Source: Paulinella micropora (Eukaryota; Cercozoa; Imbricatea; Euglyphida; Paulinellidae). From it: 64,000 nucleotides of DNA. The stretch spans positions 215,086 through 279,085 of the forward strand of contig WBZZ01001696.1 in NCBI GenBank assembly GCA_019918135.1, in the 5' to 3' direction. This document shows positions 56,239-64,000 of the stretch, piece by piece (within the stretch, counting starts at the first letter, position 1; each line of letters starts with the position of its first letter). Under the pieces are notes generated by a model, which ran no database searches, had not been told where the DNA came from, and saw only the letters and a program-made list of their open reading frames with translations. The position numbers and the translations under genes were made by a program.

Positions 56239-56985
56239 ATGTCCGACGTCCGCGGCTGCCGGGCGGTGGAAGAATTGTACAGACTGGTGCAGCTCTATGC
56301 CACTAGCCATAAGCAGCTGTTACAAGCAGCAGATAGCATAATGACGAGAGACCGAAGGAAAAGAGGCTCTCGCTCATCTACTGCCAGAAGAACCGTCAGA
56401 GAAAAAAGGAAAGGTTCTGGCCACCCCAGACCCCGCGTCCATAACTGCCGGAGGGTCGCGGAATTGTACCGCCTAATCCAACTGCATGCCGTTGGCCACG
56501 AGCAGTTGTTGCAAGCAGCAGATAACATCATCGACAAGGACGACAGCCAACGCAAGGGAATAACCGCGCAGCCGCACAAAGTATTGGTAGTGTGGAATAC
56601 CGAGAGCCTTGTCACCCAGAGAAATTTCACGCCCGTACTACAATCCATCTTCAAAGCGCTGAGTGAAACGAAGTTGAACTCTTTGATGTTTTACGTGGTT
56701 CTTTTGTCTACACAGCGCCTTGATCTCAAATTAAAACCGGAGCGATTGAGGCAAGCGAAAAGAATATGTGATACCCAGTACGGGCGCAAGCTTGTTGTAC
56801 TCATTCTGAACCAAGGGGTCCAGGAGGAAAAGCTTGACTTGAATCCATGGATGCAAGAGTTTGCCGACGTGCATTTTCGGACTTTTCTGTATACACACCA
56901 TGAAAAAGGAGTAGTCCTGACCAAAGACGACAAATGCGGGGGTTTCAACCAACGTGCCCTAGACCAGCTACGCGCACTTGCCTAA
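56239..56985 (+). CDS. Hypothetical protein with duplicated N-terminal motif
   Basis: The 248-residue protein has its ATG at 56239. The N-terminus contains two copies of a 28-residue helix unit: CRAVEELYRLVQLYATSHKQ... and CRRVAELYRLIQLHAVGHEQ..., each ending LLQAAD(S/N)I, separated by a very basic linker (RDRRKRGSRSSTARR, REKRKG). The C-terminal 140 residues form an alpha/beta-looking domain (KVLVVWNTESLVTQ, LMFYVVLLS, KLVVLILNQGV). Unknown function. Its codons are less GC-rich than those of its neighbours. Confidence 0.65.
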   Translation: MSDVRGCRAVEELYRLVQLYATSHKQLLQAADSIMTRDRRKRGSRSSTARRTVREKRKGSGHPRPRVHNCRRVAELYRLIQLHAVGHEQLLQAADNIIDKDDSQRKGITAQPHKVLVVWNTESLVTQRNFTPVLQSIFKALSETKLNSLMFYVVLLSTQRLDLKLKPERLRQAKRICDTQYGRKLVVLILNQGVQEEKLDLNPWMQEFADVHFRTFLYTHHEKGVVLTKDDKCGGFNQRALDQLRALA

Positions 56986-57749
56986 TAAAAAATTCTTCTT
57001 TTGCGGGTGAGAGGATCTTTCTTTTTTTTTGCCCGATGGTTGGGCCTTGACGGTGGGCGTGCCCGAGGTTCTGAAGAAAAGTGCATCGGGTAGACTACCA
57101 AAGTGTCAGCCGGTAAGGGGCAGCGAACCGGCTGGAGAGAGCTCTGCAGAGTTTGGGGGGGGGGGGGGGGGGAGGGCGGCGACAAATCCTCCTTGCCCTA
57201 CTGCAGGTCACAACCAGGGCTACCAACGGGGGAAATCGACCGCGGCGGTTTCTTACGGTCCCTGCAAGATTTCTGCGGCCCTCATTTGGCTCTGGATTTT
57301 TTTTTGTGACCAGCTTGCTTCTAGCGTCGTCGGGCAGAGTCTTTGCTCTCTGGTCCCGAATCTTTTTTTTTTTTGTTCCGTCGAGGGTTCGATTTCTTCA
57401 ATACTTCCAATCGCCGCATTCAAAGAGATTTATAGCAGTCTAAAAGAGTACCAAAAAAAAAGGGGGGGTGGGGAAGAAATAGCCTAAACCCCAAGCTGTC
57501 GCGGACAAATAAAAGGAAAGGGTGGGAAAGGGGGGAAAGGGCGGGGAGGGGGGAGGATGGGTTTGGGGAAAGGGCGCCGGGTCTCAAGGGATGGAAGTTC
57601 TCGCACACACACAGAAAAGCGGGGGGTAGGGGGGGGGGGAGGGCCAGTGGAGGGTGCCGGCTTTTTTTTTTTGCTAGCCCCAAAAAAAACCAAGGGCCTG
57701 TTCTGTGCCACTTCCTTGGACAGTACCAAAAGAGCCAACCAAAAACCAA
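56986..57749. other. Long intergenic stretch with G runs
   Basis: No supported gene. A coding-like fragment at 57033-57150 (WALTVGVPEVLKKSASGRLP) has no ATG. A long G run lies at about 57156-57171, T runs are at about 57298 and 57363-57374, and 57520-57650 is G-rich. Confidence 0.5.
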
Positions 57750-58976
57750 ATGGGGCTCTACGGCGGCTGGAAAACGCTCGAGGAAATCAGCCCCGAGGCC
57801 TTGTCCGCGGGCGTCGTCACCAATCTGCCCGCGGGCGCGTGTGTAGTAGTGCAGGACACGCTCGTGAGGCTGCAGAAGGCGTGCGTGCGCGCCAAGAAGC
57901 TGCGCGCGGCCGGCGGCGGGGACGGTGTCTGGCACCGGCTGGCGCTGAACCTGGTGCTAGAGCCGCTGCGTACCTTGCGGGGTAATGCAATCGTGCTGGT
58001 CGCCGACAAGCCGGCGCTCGTCACGCCGCTCAAGCAAGCGACGCAGCAGAAACGCCGCGCACGATCCGTGCAGAGCCAGCTGCCCGCCGGAGCGGTGTCG
58101 ATCGCGGCCCACGACGGACTGCTGGACGCCGGCGGCGGGCCGATCCCGAATGCCTTCGTCGAGGACCTGATCGGCAGCCGCGAGCACCGGCCGCTGCTGC
58201 TGCGCTTTGTGCAACAGATTCTGCTCCACAACGCGCCAACCATCATCGCGGCGCTCAAGAAATGTGTGTGCCCCGGGTCGCGCCTGGTGCTGGACCTGGG
58301 CTTCGGGGTGCACAGCCTCGCGCCCGACGACGGCGGCGATTGGGCCTGGCGCGCGGGGCCCGAGGAGCCCGTGGCCGAGGGCGAGGCCGACCTTGGCGTC
58401 TTCCGCTGGATCCAGCGCTGGCACACTCGGTCTAGCGGCTGGCACTGCGTAGCAGACACCGTGGACACGGACTTTCTAGTGCTGGGCCTCATGGTCGCGA
58501 ACGCGCAGCGAGATTTGCGCTTGTACCTTAACTTCCAGCAGAAATTCCTGTTGCACGTAAATCCCGTTCTGGCTGCGGTTGGCAGGAACCCCGGCGGATT
58601 ACCCGCTTTCTTGCGCGCCCTTTGTTTGCACGGCACCGACTTCTTGGACAAGTCCGCGGTTTGTCCGTCCGTACACTGCCGCTCACTGCTGGCGGTGCAA
58701 GAAGACCGCGCGCGCGGTGATTCGCTGTCCTTAACAACCAAAGAATTTGTGCATGATGTCTGTGCGGCCTACGTGCACAAGAGCAGAAAGTCAGTGCCCG
58801 CGGAATCTAAGCTGAGCACCGAGTGGTTGCACGAGCAGACCAGGTATCTCAACAAACGGCTGCCCGCGCTAGCCACGCTGAAGCAATCAGCTGCAAAATA
58901 CAACTTGCAAATCCAATACTGGTCCAGTCTGCTGGAGCCAGAATCGACAGTCCGCAAGAAACGGCGGCTGCACTGA
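57750..58976 (+). CDS. FEN1/XPG-like 5' flap nuclease
   Basis: The 408-residue protein starts at the ATG at 57750, which gives MGLYGGWKTLEEISPEAL, the standard MGIxGL start of FEN1. Acidic metal-binding positions are in family order: D36 (VVVQDTL), D86 (VLVADKP, like VFDGKPP), then KQATQQKRRAR, EGEAD at 210-214 (XPG-I signature), DTVDTDFLVLG (D239, D241) and LHGTDFL (D297). It is long for FEN1 (about 340-380 residues) and its C-terminus ends in a basic patch (VRKKRRLH), a likely nuclear signal rather than a PCNA-binding box. The enzyme removes 5' flaps in replication and repair. Related nucleases are found in several large DNA viruses. Substitution of the usual second Asp pair should be checked. 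Confidence 0.83.
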   Translation: MGLYGGWKTLEEISPEALSAGVVTNLPAGACVVVQDTLVRLQKACVRAKKLRAAGGGDGVWHRLALNLVLEPLRTLRGNAIVLVADKPALVTPLKQATQQKRRARSVQSQLPAGAVSIAAHDGLLDAGGGPIPNAFVEDLIGSREHRPLLLRFVQQILLHNAPTIIAALKKCVCPGSRLVLDLGFGVHSLAPDDGGDWAWRAGPEEPVAEGEADLGVFRWIQRWHTRSSGWHCVADTVDTDFLVLGLMVANAQRDLRLYLNFQQKFLLHVNPVLAAVGRNPGGLPAFLRALCLHGTDFLDKSAVCPSVHCRSLLAVQEDRARGDSLSLTTKEFVHDVCAAYVHKSRKSVPAESKLSTEWLHEQTRYLNKRLPALATLKQSAAKYNLQIQYWSSLLEPESTVRKKRRLH

Positions 58977-59116
58977 CTACCAAAGAAGCAAGAAACCGGC
59001 AAATGATTTTTTGTCTGCAGCTATAATTTCTTTATCGACCTCAATCGCCCCGGACGGTCCGGGGCAAACCGATACGTGCTCTTCCGAAATCCCCTGATTT
59101 TATTAAACCTGTTTTT

Positions 59117-60175
59117 CTAAATTGGCACCGAGACTCCCAGCCCGTCCAAGCGGGGCTGGAGCCCGGCCCGCACTCGCTCTTCCGCCGCCCAGTAGCCGCG
59201 GGGTGTGTAGATTGTTTGCTGGTCCCGGTCGAACAAGGAAAATGTCTCTTCCAGTACTTTCTCTGCTCTCGGGAAAAGGGGCAAGGAAATGACTATTCTT
59301 TCGAGGGGGCCGCGGGCGTAGGCCGCCCAGAGGTCCGCAAAGAGCGTAGCGACCACCTTGCCTTCCTTAACATTTCCTCGAGCTATGGGCAGGACATGCC
59401 GCCGGATGCCGCCGACACACAGCTCCCGAGCGCCCGCCAGCTGCTGTCTGCGCTCTTCCGCGCTGGTCGGCCAGTAAAACACGGTCCCCGTCCTCCAGTC
59501 GTAGCGCGAAGTGGACGCGTCGCTAAAGTGGACGTGCCCCAACTTCTCCACGTACCATACCTCGCTCTTCTCCAGGAGGAACCTGCCGTCCTCACAATGC
59601 AGCTGCAGGAGCCCGTTGTCTATACCCCCCGGGCAAAACTCTTTTTCCAAGCGCAGCCAGCGTGCCGGGTGCTCTGCTATCACGGCTAGCAGCCCGTACA
59701 TTTCCTTGAGCAGCTCCCCCACGTTGGCAGTGGGGCGTGGGTGATGAAGGACAGCCATTTCTTCTTCGGCCGTCATTCCGCCAGCGCGTCCACACCCGCT
59801 TGCCACGTGCTGGCGGTACAGAACGTTCCAGGCCTCCTTGGACACGCGCTCTGCGCGGAGTCCGGGCACGAGCCACGTGAACTGCGGATAATTGTCGATC
59901 AGGGGGGGCACCCTCTGTTTAAAAGCCCCTAGCGCGCGTTCCCAGGCCCCGAAGCGGCGGGCTCCGTCACTGGCCGCTTGCCCGGACTGTCGATAAATCG
60001 TCTGCAACTCTGAACAAGCGCGGATCGACTCCATAAACACTGCCCAGAACACGATCTCCGGGAGGACTACCTCTGCGACAAAAGCGGTGTGTTTCTTTTC
60101 GCCCCGCACGAGCAGCTCGGCCGTGGGGCGGCGGGCCCAGCCACCAAAGCAACGCGGGCAGGGCAGAGAAGACAT
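59117..60175 (-). CDS. Hypothetical protein
   Basis: The 352-residue protein has its ATG at 60173-60175. It begins SSLPCPRCFGGWARRP, a possible half zinc site, followed by a helical part (IVFWAVFMESIRACSELQTIYRQ) and a mixed C-terminal part with an aromatic segment (SRYDWRTGTVFYWPTSAEER) and FSLFDRDQQTIYTPRGYW. No known family. Convergent with the FEN1-like gene (140-base gap). Confidence 0.65.
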   Translation of the reverse strand: MSSLPCPRCFGGWARRPTAELLVRGEKKHTAFVAEVVLPEIVFWAVFMESIRACSELQTIYRQSGQAASDGARRFGAWERALGAFKQRVPPLIDNYPQFTWLVPGLRAERVSKEAWNVLYRQHVASGCGRAGGMTAEEEMAVLHHPRPTANVGELLKEMYGLLAVIAEHPARWLRLEKEFCPGGIDNGLLQLHCEDGRFLLEKSEVWYVEKLGHVHFSDASTSRYDWRTGTVFYWPTSAEERRQQLAGARELCVGGIRRHVLPIARGNVKEGKVVATLFADLWAAYARGPLERIVISLPLFPRAEKVLEETFSLFDRDQQTIYTPRGYWAAEERVRAGLQPRLDGLGVSVPI

Positions 60176-60992
60176 GTTACTTTACAGGAGAGGAAAGGGG
60201 CGAGCTTTTTCTTTTCTCAGGCAGGGCCTTAAGAATATACAAGAATTTCATTTTGGCTAGAGTCGCTAGAAAACATCCAGGGAAACATTAAACGAGCGGA
60301 GAGAACTACAGGAAAAATCACAAGTCTTCCCCGGCCCGTTTTGTCCTGCCTTACTTTTTATCACCTCTAGCGTTCCAACAAAAAAAAAAGTCAGTCGGTA
60401 GCCGGAATCTTTTTTGCGGTGCAAGAAGGTTCTGCCCGGATTTGTCCAAGCTTTTTGCGATACGGGGATGTTTGCGCACGAATTGAGCGTCTGGCATTTT
60501 TGTCGCGATTTGGTTCCCGGACAGATTACAAGACCGTCAGAACAAATTTATGCATAAAAAGAAAACACCACACAGTCACTCTTTTAAAGTCATCGGAATC
60601 ACCACGGCATTAGGCTGAGCGCGAGTGTGTCCAAAAAACAGGAGGGTGACTTGCCGTCTTTCTTGTGTTGGACGCACGCGCGCACATCACAGCAGTCCCG
60701 ACACTGTTCTGACCTCAGCAAAACGGACAGACAAAAGCGCGCAGACACCCCCTACCGAGGGCCGATTCTGCGCTGGGCAGTGCCGCTAACACACAGAAAG
60801 GTGTAGACCTTGTTCGGCGGTGGGGGGGGGGGGCCGACGCCTCTCTCTGTTTTTTTGAGCAAAGAAAGTTGGGGGAGAGAGCGGCCGGGGGGGAAACCGG
60901 GGCGCGGAATTTTGCGGGGGGGAAATGGGGGGAGGAAGGGGGAACAAAGGAGCGCGTCACCCATTGGGGAAGGACCAGTGGAAGTAAAGGAA
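60176..60992. other. Intergenic stretch with degenerate repeat words
   Basis: No gene is seen. 60390-60530 contains words related to the hairpin-associated repeats (GTCAGTCGGTAGCCGGAATC, TTTTTGCGATACGGGG, TTTTTGTCGCGATTTGG). G runs lie at about 60823-60832 and 60887-60941. Confidence 0.5.
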
Positions 60993-61424
60993 ATGCAACG
61001 CGTCCCGAATAAACTAGGCACAGTGTTTGGCACAGTAGCTAAAGCAGAACCTGCCGCCTACTCTTCGAGCTCGGAGGGCCAGCCTCTTATACCAAGACTA
61101 CCGTTTGCAACTATCGCCCAGAAACTACACGCACTAAAAAACCTTGATCCAGCAGCCATCAAGCCAGCGTCAACCTACGAGTTCCAGGGCCGTCCTCGCA
61201 GCACTAAAGCCCCTAACTTTTGTCGCCCTTTGACGGATCTTCCAGCAAGGCGTTCTTCAATGACCTTTCTTGCCAAGGACCTGCCGCCATTGGAACCGGA
61301 AGGCAGTACTTTACACGGTCACCAGGAGGTTAAACCGCATTTCTTGGACTCGCCGACGTTGGAACAAGGAGGTGTGACATCTGCCAAGCAGACGGACCTT
61401 CTCTGCGCACTAGTGCAAGCTTAG
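60993..61424 (+). CDS. Hypothetical protein
   Basis: The 143-residue protein begins at the ATG at 60993; the frame is open upstream but low-complexity. The protein is Pro/Ser/Ala-rich with no evident domain (TVFGTVAKAEPAAYSSSSEG, SMTFLAKDLPPLEPEGSTLH). It is probably largely disordered. Lower GC than most genes here. It lies directly before the repeat block. Confidence 0.45.
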   Translation: MQRVPNKLGTVFGTVAKAEPAAYSSSSEGQPLIPRLPFATIAQKLHALKNLDPAAIKPASTYEFQGRPRSTKAPNFCRPLTDLPARRSSMTFLAKDLPPLEPEGSTLHGHQEVKPHFLDSPTLEQGGVTSAKQTDLLCALVQA

Positions 61425-61623
61425 CGTGATTTCCGGAAAAAAATAGGCTAGTTTCCCAGGACCTCACGCGCAGAGCTACGGACTGTGCGGACTACTGGCT
61501 CTTACGCGCGCAAGTTCTTGAAAAGACTTTGCACAAGATTTGTCGAAACTTACGGCCTACATTCCCTTGTCGCAAAGTCCGCCGGGTTCTAAACATCGAA
61601 GAAAAAAAAGTTTGGGAACATTC

Positions 61624-61748
61624 CGGCACTTGACAAGACAGCCAAAAATGCGGGAGACGAACCGGGGCGGGGAGAATTTGCTGATTGTTGTAATTTTTTT
61701 CCCGCCCCGGTTCGTCTCCCGAATTTTTGGCTGTCTTGTCAAGTGCCG
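61624..61748. repeat. Long near-perfect palindrome with GC-rich core
   Basis: 48-base arms at 61624-61671 and 61701-61748 differ at one position. The inner 21 bases (CGGGAGACGAACCGGGGCGG plus G) are perfectly paired, with a 29-base AT-rich loop. Weaker symmetry continues outward to about 61600 and 61775. It differs in core sequence from the hairpins at 8.2-8.6 kb but has the same design. Confidence 0.9.
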
Positions 61749-61989
61749 AAATGATCGAAAAAAAATTTCGACTGTCCGCAAAACTTGACAAAAATCGTTT
61801 CGCACAAATCTCCGAGATTTGTGGCTGAAATAGGATTGCGCACGAATTTATCGAAGTTTGCGACCGGAAATTCCGCACGAAATCAGTCGGGATCTTCGGC
61901 CGAAAAAGTTTGTAGGGAAGTTCACCGGGTTGTAAATATTGAAAAAAAAGTTTGGGACATTTTGGCTGAAAGTGCAGAGTAAAATCTTA

Positions 61990-63190
61990 GGGAAACAAAT
62001 CGGGGCGGGGAAAATTTACTGACTTTTCTCCCCGCCCCGGTTCGTCTCCCGAATTTTTGGCTGTGCAGTCTTTGCCAGTGCCGAAATGTCCTCGATTAAA
62101 AAAAAAATTCGGCTGTCCGCAAAATCCGACAAAAAAACCGTTTCGCGCAAATCTCCGGAATCTACGGGTGCAGCAAGATTTCGCACAAATCTACCGAAGT
62201 TCGCGACCGAGAATTTCGCACAAAATCTGCCGATGTTTGCAACCTACAGATAATTGGTGAGAAATTCGCCGGGTTCTAAACAACGAAAAAGAAATTTGGG
62301 ACCTTTCGGCAATTAAAAAAACTACCTAGCAAAAAAATCGGGAAACATGAGCGGGCGGGGAAAATTTACTGACTTTTCTCCCCGCCCCGGTTCGTCTCCC
62401 GAATTTTTGGCTGTGCAGTCTTTGCCAGTGCCGAAATGTCCTCGATTAAAAAAAAAATTCGGCTGTCCGCAAAATCCGACAAAAAAACCGTTTAGCGCAA
62501 ATCTCCGGAATCTACGGGTGCAGCAAGATTTCGCACAAATCTACCGAAGTTCGCGACCGAGAATTTCGCACAAAATCTGCCGATGTTTGCAACCTACAGA
62601 TAATTGGTGAGAAATTCGCCGGGTTCTAAACAACGAAAAAGAAATTTGGGACCTTTCGGCAATTAAAAAAACTACCTAGCAAAAAAATCGGGAAACATGA
62701 GCGGGCGGGGAAAATTTACTGACTTTTCTCCCCGCCCCGGTTCGTCTCCCGAATTTTTGGCTGTGCAGTCTTTGCCAGTGCCGAAATGTCCTCGATTAAA
62801 AAAAAAATTCGGCTGTCCGCAAAATCCGACAAAAAAACCGTTTAGCGCAAATCTCCGGAATCTACGGGTGCAGCAAGATTTCGCACAAATCTACCGAAGT
62901 TCGCGACCGAGAATTTCGCACAAAATCTGCCGATGTTTGCAACCTACAGATAATTGGTGAGAAATTCGCCGGGTTCTAAACAACGAAAAAGAAATTTGGG
63001 ACCTTTCGGCAATTAAAAAAACTACCTAGCAAAAAAATCGGGAAACATGAGCGGGCGGGGAAAATTTACTGACTTTTCTCCCCGCCCCGGTTCGTCTCCC
63101 GAATTTTTGGCTGTGCAGTCTTTGCCAGTGCCGAAATGTCCTCGATTAAAAAAAAAATTCGGCTGTCCGCAAAATCCGACAAAAAAACTG
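61990..63190. repeat. 350-bp tandem repeat, about 3.4 copies
   Basis: Units begin at about 61990, 62341, 62691 and 63041. Units 2 and 3 look identical; unit 1 differs at a few sites (for example GTTTCGCGC against GTTTAGCGC, and its hairpin arm). Each unit has a GC hairpin (CGGGGAAAA...TTTTCTCCCCGCCCCGG), the GAATTTTTGGCTGTGC flank also present at the palindrome at 61.6 kb, an A9 run, and several TTCG-type short repeats. Frames open through the units encode only repeat sequence and are not taken as genes. Confidence 0.92.
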
Positions 63191-63215
63191 TTTCGCGCAA
63201 ATCTCCGAGATTTGC

Positions 63216-63332
63216 GGTTGGAAAACTTTTATCCGAAATTCGTCGAGTCTTGCGGTTGAAAAAACTTTTATCCGAAATTCGTCGAGTCTTGCGGTTGAAA
63301 AAACTTTTATCTGAGATTCGTCGAGTTTGGCG
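63216..63332. repeat. 39-bp tandem repeat, three copies
   Basis: GGTTGAAAAAACTTTTATCC followed by GAAATTCGTCGAGTCTTGC is repeated three times with few changes (the first copy is one base shorter, the third has CTGAGA). It shows in clean form the short unit from which the degenerate blocks seem built. Confidence 0.88.
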
Positions 63333-63532
63333 GCCTTTTTCCACAACATAGGGGGGGGGGCCGTGCGGCAACATGGGGGAGGAATGCCGCGCAGGGGGGG
63401 GGCGAGCCAAGGAAGCCTTCTCTCTGCACCCCGGGTCCAATCGCTCCCTCTTTTTTCTTGCTCTACACTGTCTTGACTGCTTTTTTGTTTTGGCTGTTTG
63501 AGCCCCAACCCTCCTTTCGGCCTCTGGTTAGG
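63333..63532. other. Intergenic, promoter region of the last gene
   Basis: G runs at about 63351-63360 and 63394-63401 and a T run at 63480-63486. No gene is seen. Confidence 0.4.
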
Positions 63533-64000
63533 ATGGCATCTGCAGCAGGACCCTCGTTGCTGGACGGCCTACACTTCACGTCGTGGAAGCTGGCGGGCCT
63601 CCGGCAGACCCGCACTAACAAGCGATTTCTCTTGCTGCAAGAGAACGGCGGGCGCCGCCGCACTCTGCGTCTCTGGCAGGGGCAGGGCGACGGCGCGTGC
63701 CCGGCCTGGCTGCTGCTCCTCAAGGACAGGGTACGGGAAGTGCGGCTGTCCACCTGCGGCCTGCAGCGGGCCCCCGGCGGCTGGCGGTTCTGCGCGCCGG
63801 CTGGTTTGCTGGAAGTGTCGTTAGTGGCGCAGCCGCCGGCGCCCAAGCGGCAGAACACGGCGCAGACCGTGTCCGACGACGACGAGGACGATGACACGGC
63901 CTCCACGGAAGAACAGCTAGCGTCCGGGGGCCTTCCCGCGGCGTCCGCCCGCAAGTTTCTTACCGTCTTGCTACAAGAAGACCCGCGCTGGCGCACCTGG
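63533..64000 (+). CDS. Hypothetical protein, N-terminal part, running off the window
   Basis: The ATG at 63533 opens a frame that stays open for 156 codons to the end. The first 105 residues are mixed alpha/beta with regular Trp/Leu (FTSWKLAGLRQTRTNKRFLL, LRLWQGQGDG, PAWLLLLKDRVREVRLSTC). An acidic stretch follows (SDDDEDDDTASTEEQ), then FLTVLLQEDPRW. No family is recognised from this part. An ORF on the opposite strand at 63463-63996 is a shadow. Confidence 0.6.
   Translation, partial: MASAAGPSLLDGLHFTSWKLAGLRQTRTNKRFLLLQENGGRRRTLRLWQGQGDGACPAWLLLLKDRVREVRLSTCGLQRAPGGWRFCAPAGLLEVSLVAQPPAPKRQNTAQTVSDDDEDDDTASTEEQLASGGLPAASARKFLTVLLQEDPRWRTW

Noticed and set aside
62347-62960. Repeated 87-codon ORFs in the 350-bp units
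   Set aside because: They are open by composition, come with the repeat, and encode basic low-information peptides; no support as genes.
61990-63190. CRISPR array
   Set aside because: The 350-bp units are full-length tandem copies with no short repeat/unique spacer pattern and no cas genes; the setting is eukaryotic viral.
63463-63996. Minus-strand ORF of 177 codons at the window end
   Set aside because: Shadow of the open plus-strand frame from 63533, which has better composition and an ATG.
1-64000. tRNA or rRNA genes
   Set aside because: No cloverleaf with T-loop (GGTTCGANTCC-like) and acceptor stem or rRNA core sequence was found by eye; a tRNAscan run would settle this.
1-64000. Transposon with terminal inverted repeats and transposase
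   Set aside because: Palindromes are present but no transposase-like gene or target-site duplications could be seen around them.

Overview
The window looks like part of the genome of a large eukaryotic DNA virus, either a nucleocytoplasmic large DNA virus or a mirusvirus-like relative, free or integrated in a protist genome. The genes are dense, almost intronless, lie on both strands, and are separated by short GC- or AT-homopolymer-rich gaps. There are virus-type copies of eukaryotic/archaeal information genes: the C-terminus of a very divergent RNA polymerase II large subunit (RPB1), an RPB3/D-like subunit, a FEN1-like nuclease and an ERCC4-type nuclease. With them come F-box/LRR, RING, kelch and Sel1 families, a kinase-like protein, a heliorhodopsin and a giant secreted Cys/Thr/Pro-rich protein. 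No capsid, DNA polymerase or packaging ATPase gene is recognisable, so the viral class cannot be fixed. Most of the window is GC-rich; 32.4-35.4 kb, about 40.2-41.9 kb and the repeat blocks at 7.9-8.9 and 61.5-63.3 kb are visibly less so.

Layout. 0-9.9 kb: RPB1 tail, an LRR gene, a relic of the RPB1 tail, a CoiA-like nuclease interrupted by a stop, a RING protein, a block of GC-rich hairpins, and a relic of the LRR gene. 9.3-18.1 kb: an unknown gene, a Sel1 protein, a broken RING-family paralogue, a kelch protein, a seven-helix membrane protein and a heliorhodopsin, then an LRR relic. 18.1-27.6 kb: a near-empty stretch, a frameshifted gene, relics of kelch and heliorhodopsin genes, an F-box/LRR gene, a kinase-like gene, a third RING-family member with an internal stop, and an unknown gene. 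27.9-41 kb: RPB3-like subunit with a C-terminal array resembling the Pol II CTD, a large F-box/LRR gene, two lower-GC paralogues, a Trp-rich coiled-coil protein and an 878-residue protein made of two copies of one 443-residue unit. 41-64 kb: the giant secreted protein, two more F-box/LRR genes, the ERCC4 and FEN1-like nucleases, several unknown and membrane proteins, then hairpins and 350-bp tandem repeats before a gene that runs off the window.

Themes. The RNA polymerase subunits imply virus-encoded transcription. The nucleases suit replication, recombination or repair. The F-box/LRR, RING and kelch families could redirect host ubiquitination, and the heliorhodopsin implies a light-responsive membrane function; these roles are inferred from family membership. 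The most unusual observation is that RPB1 ends without a CTD while the RPB3-like subunit carries nine CTD-like heptads.

Four reading frames are interrupted by a single in-frame stop (TGA, TAG, TGA, TAG) and two genes by a frameshift. Together with gene relics and segmental duplications, these point to readthrough/recoding, decay of an integrated or fast-evolving genome, or sequence error; raw reads would be needed to choose.
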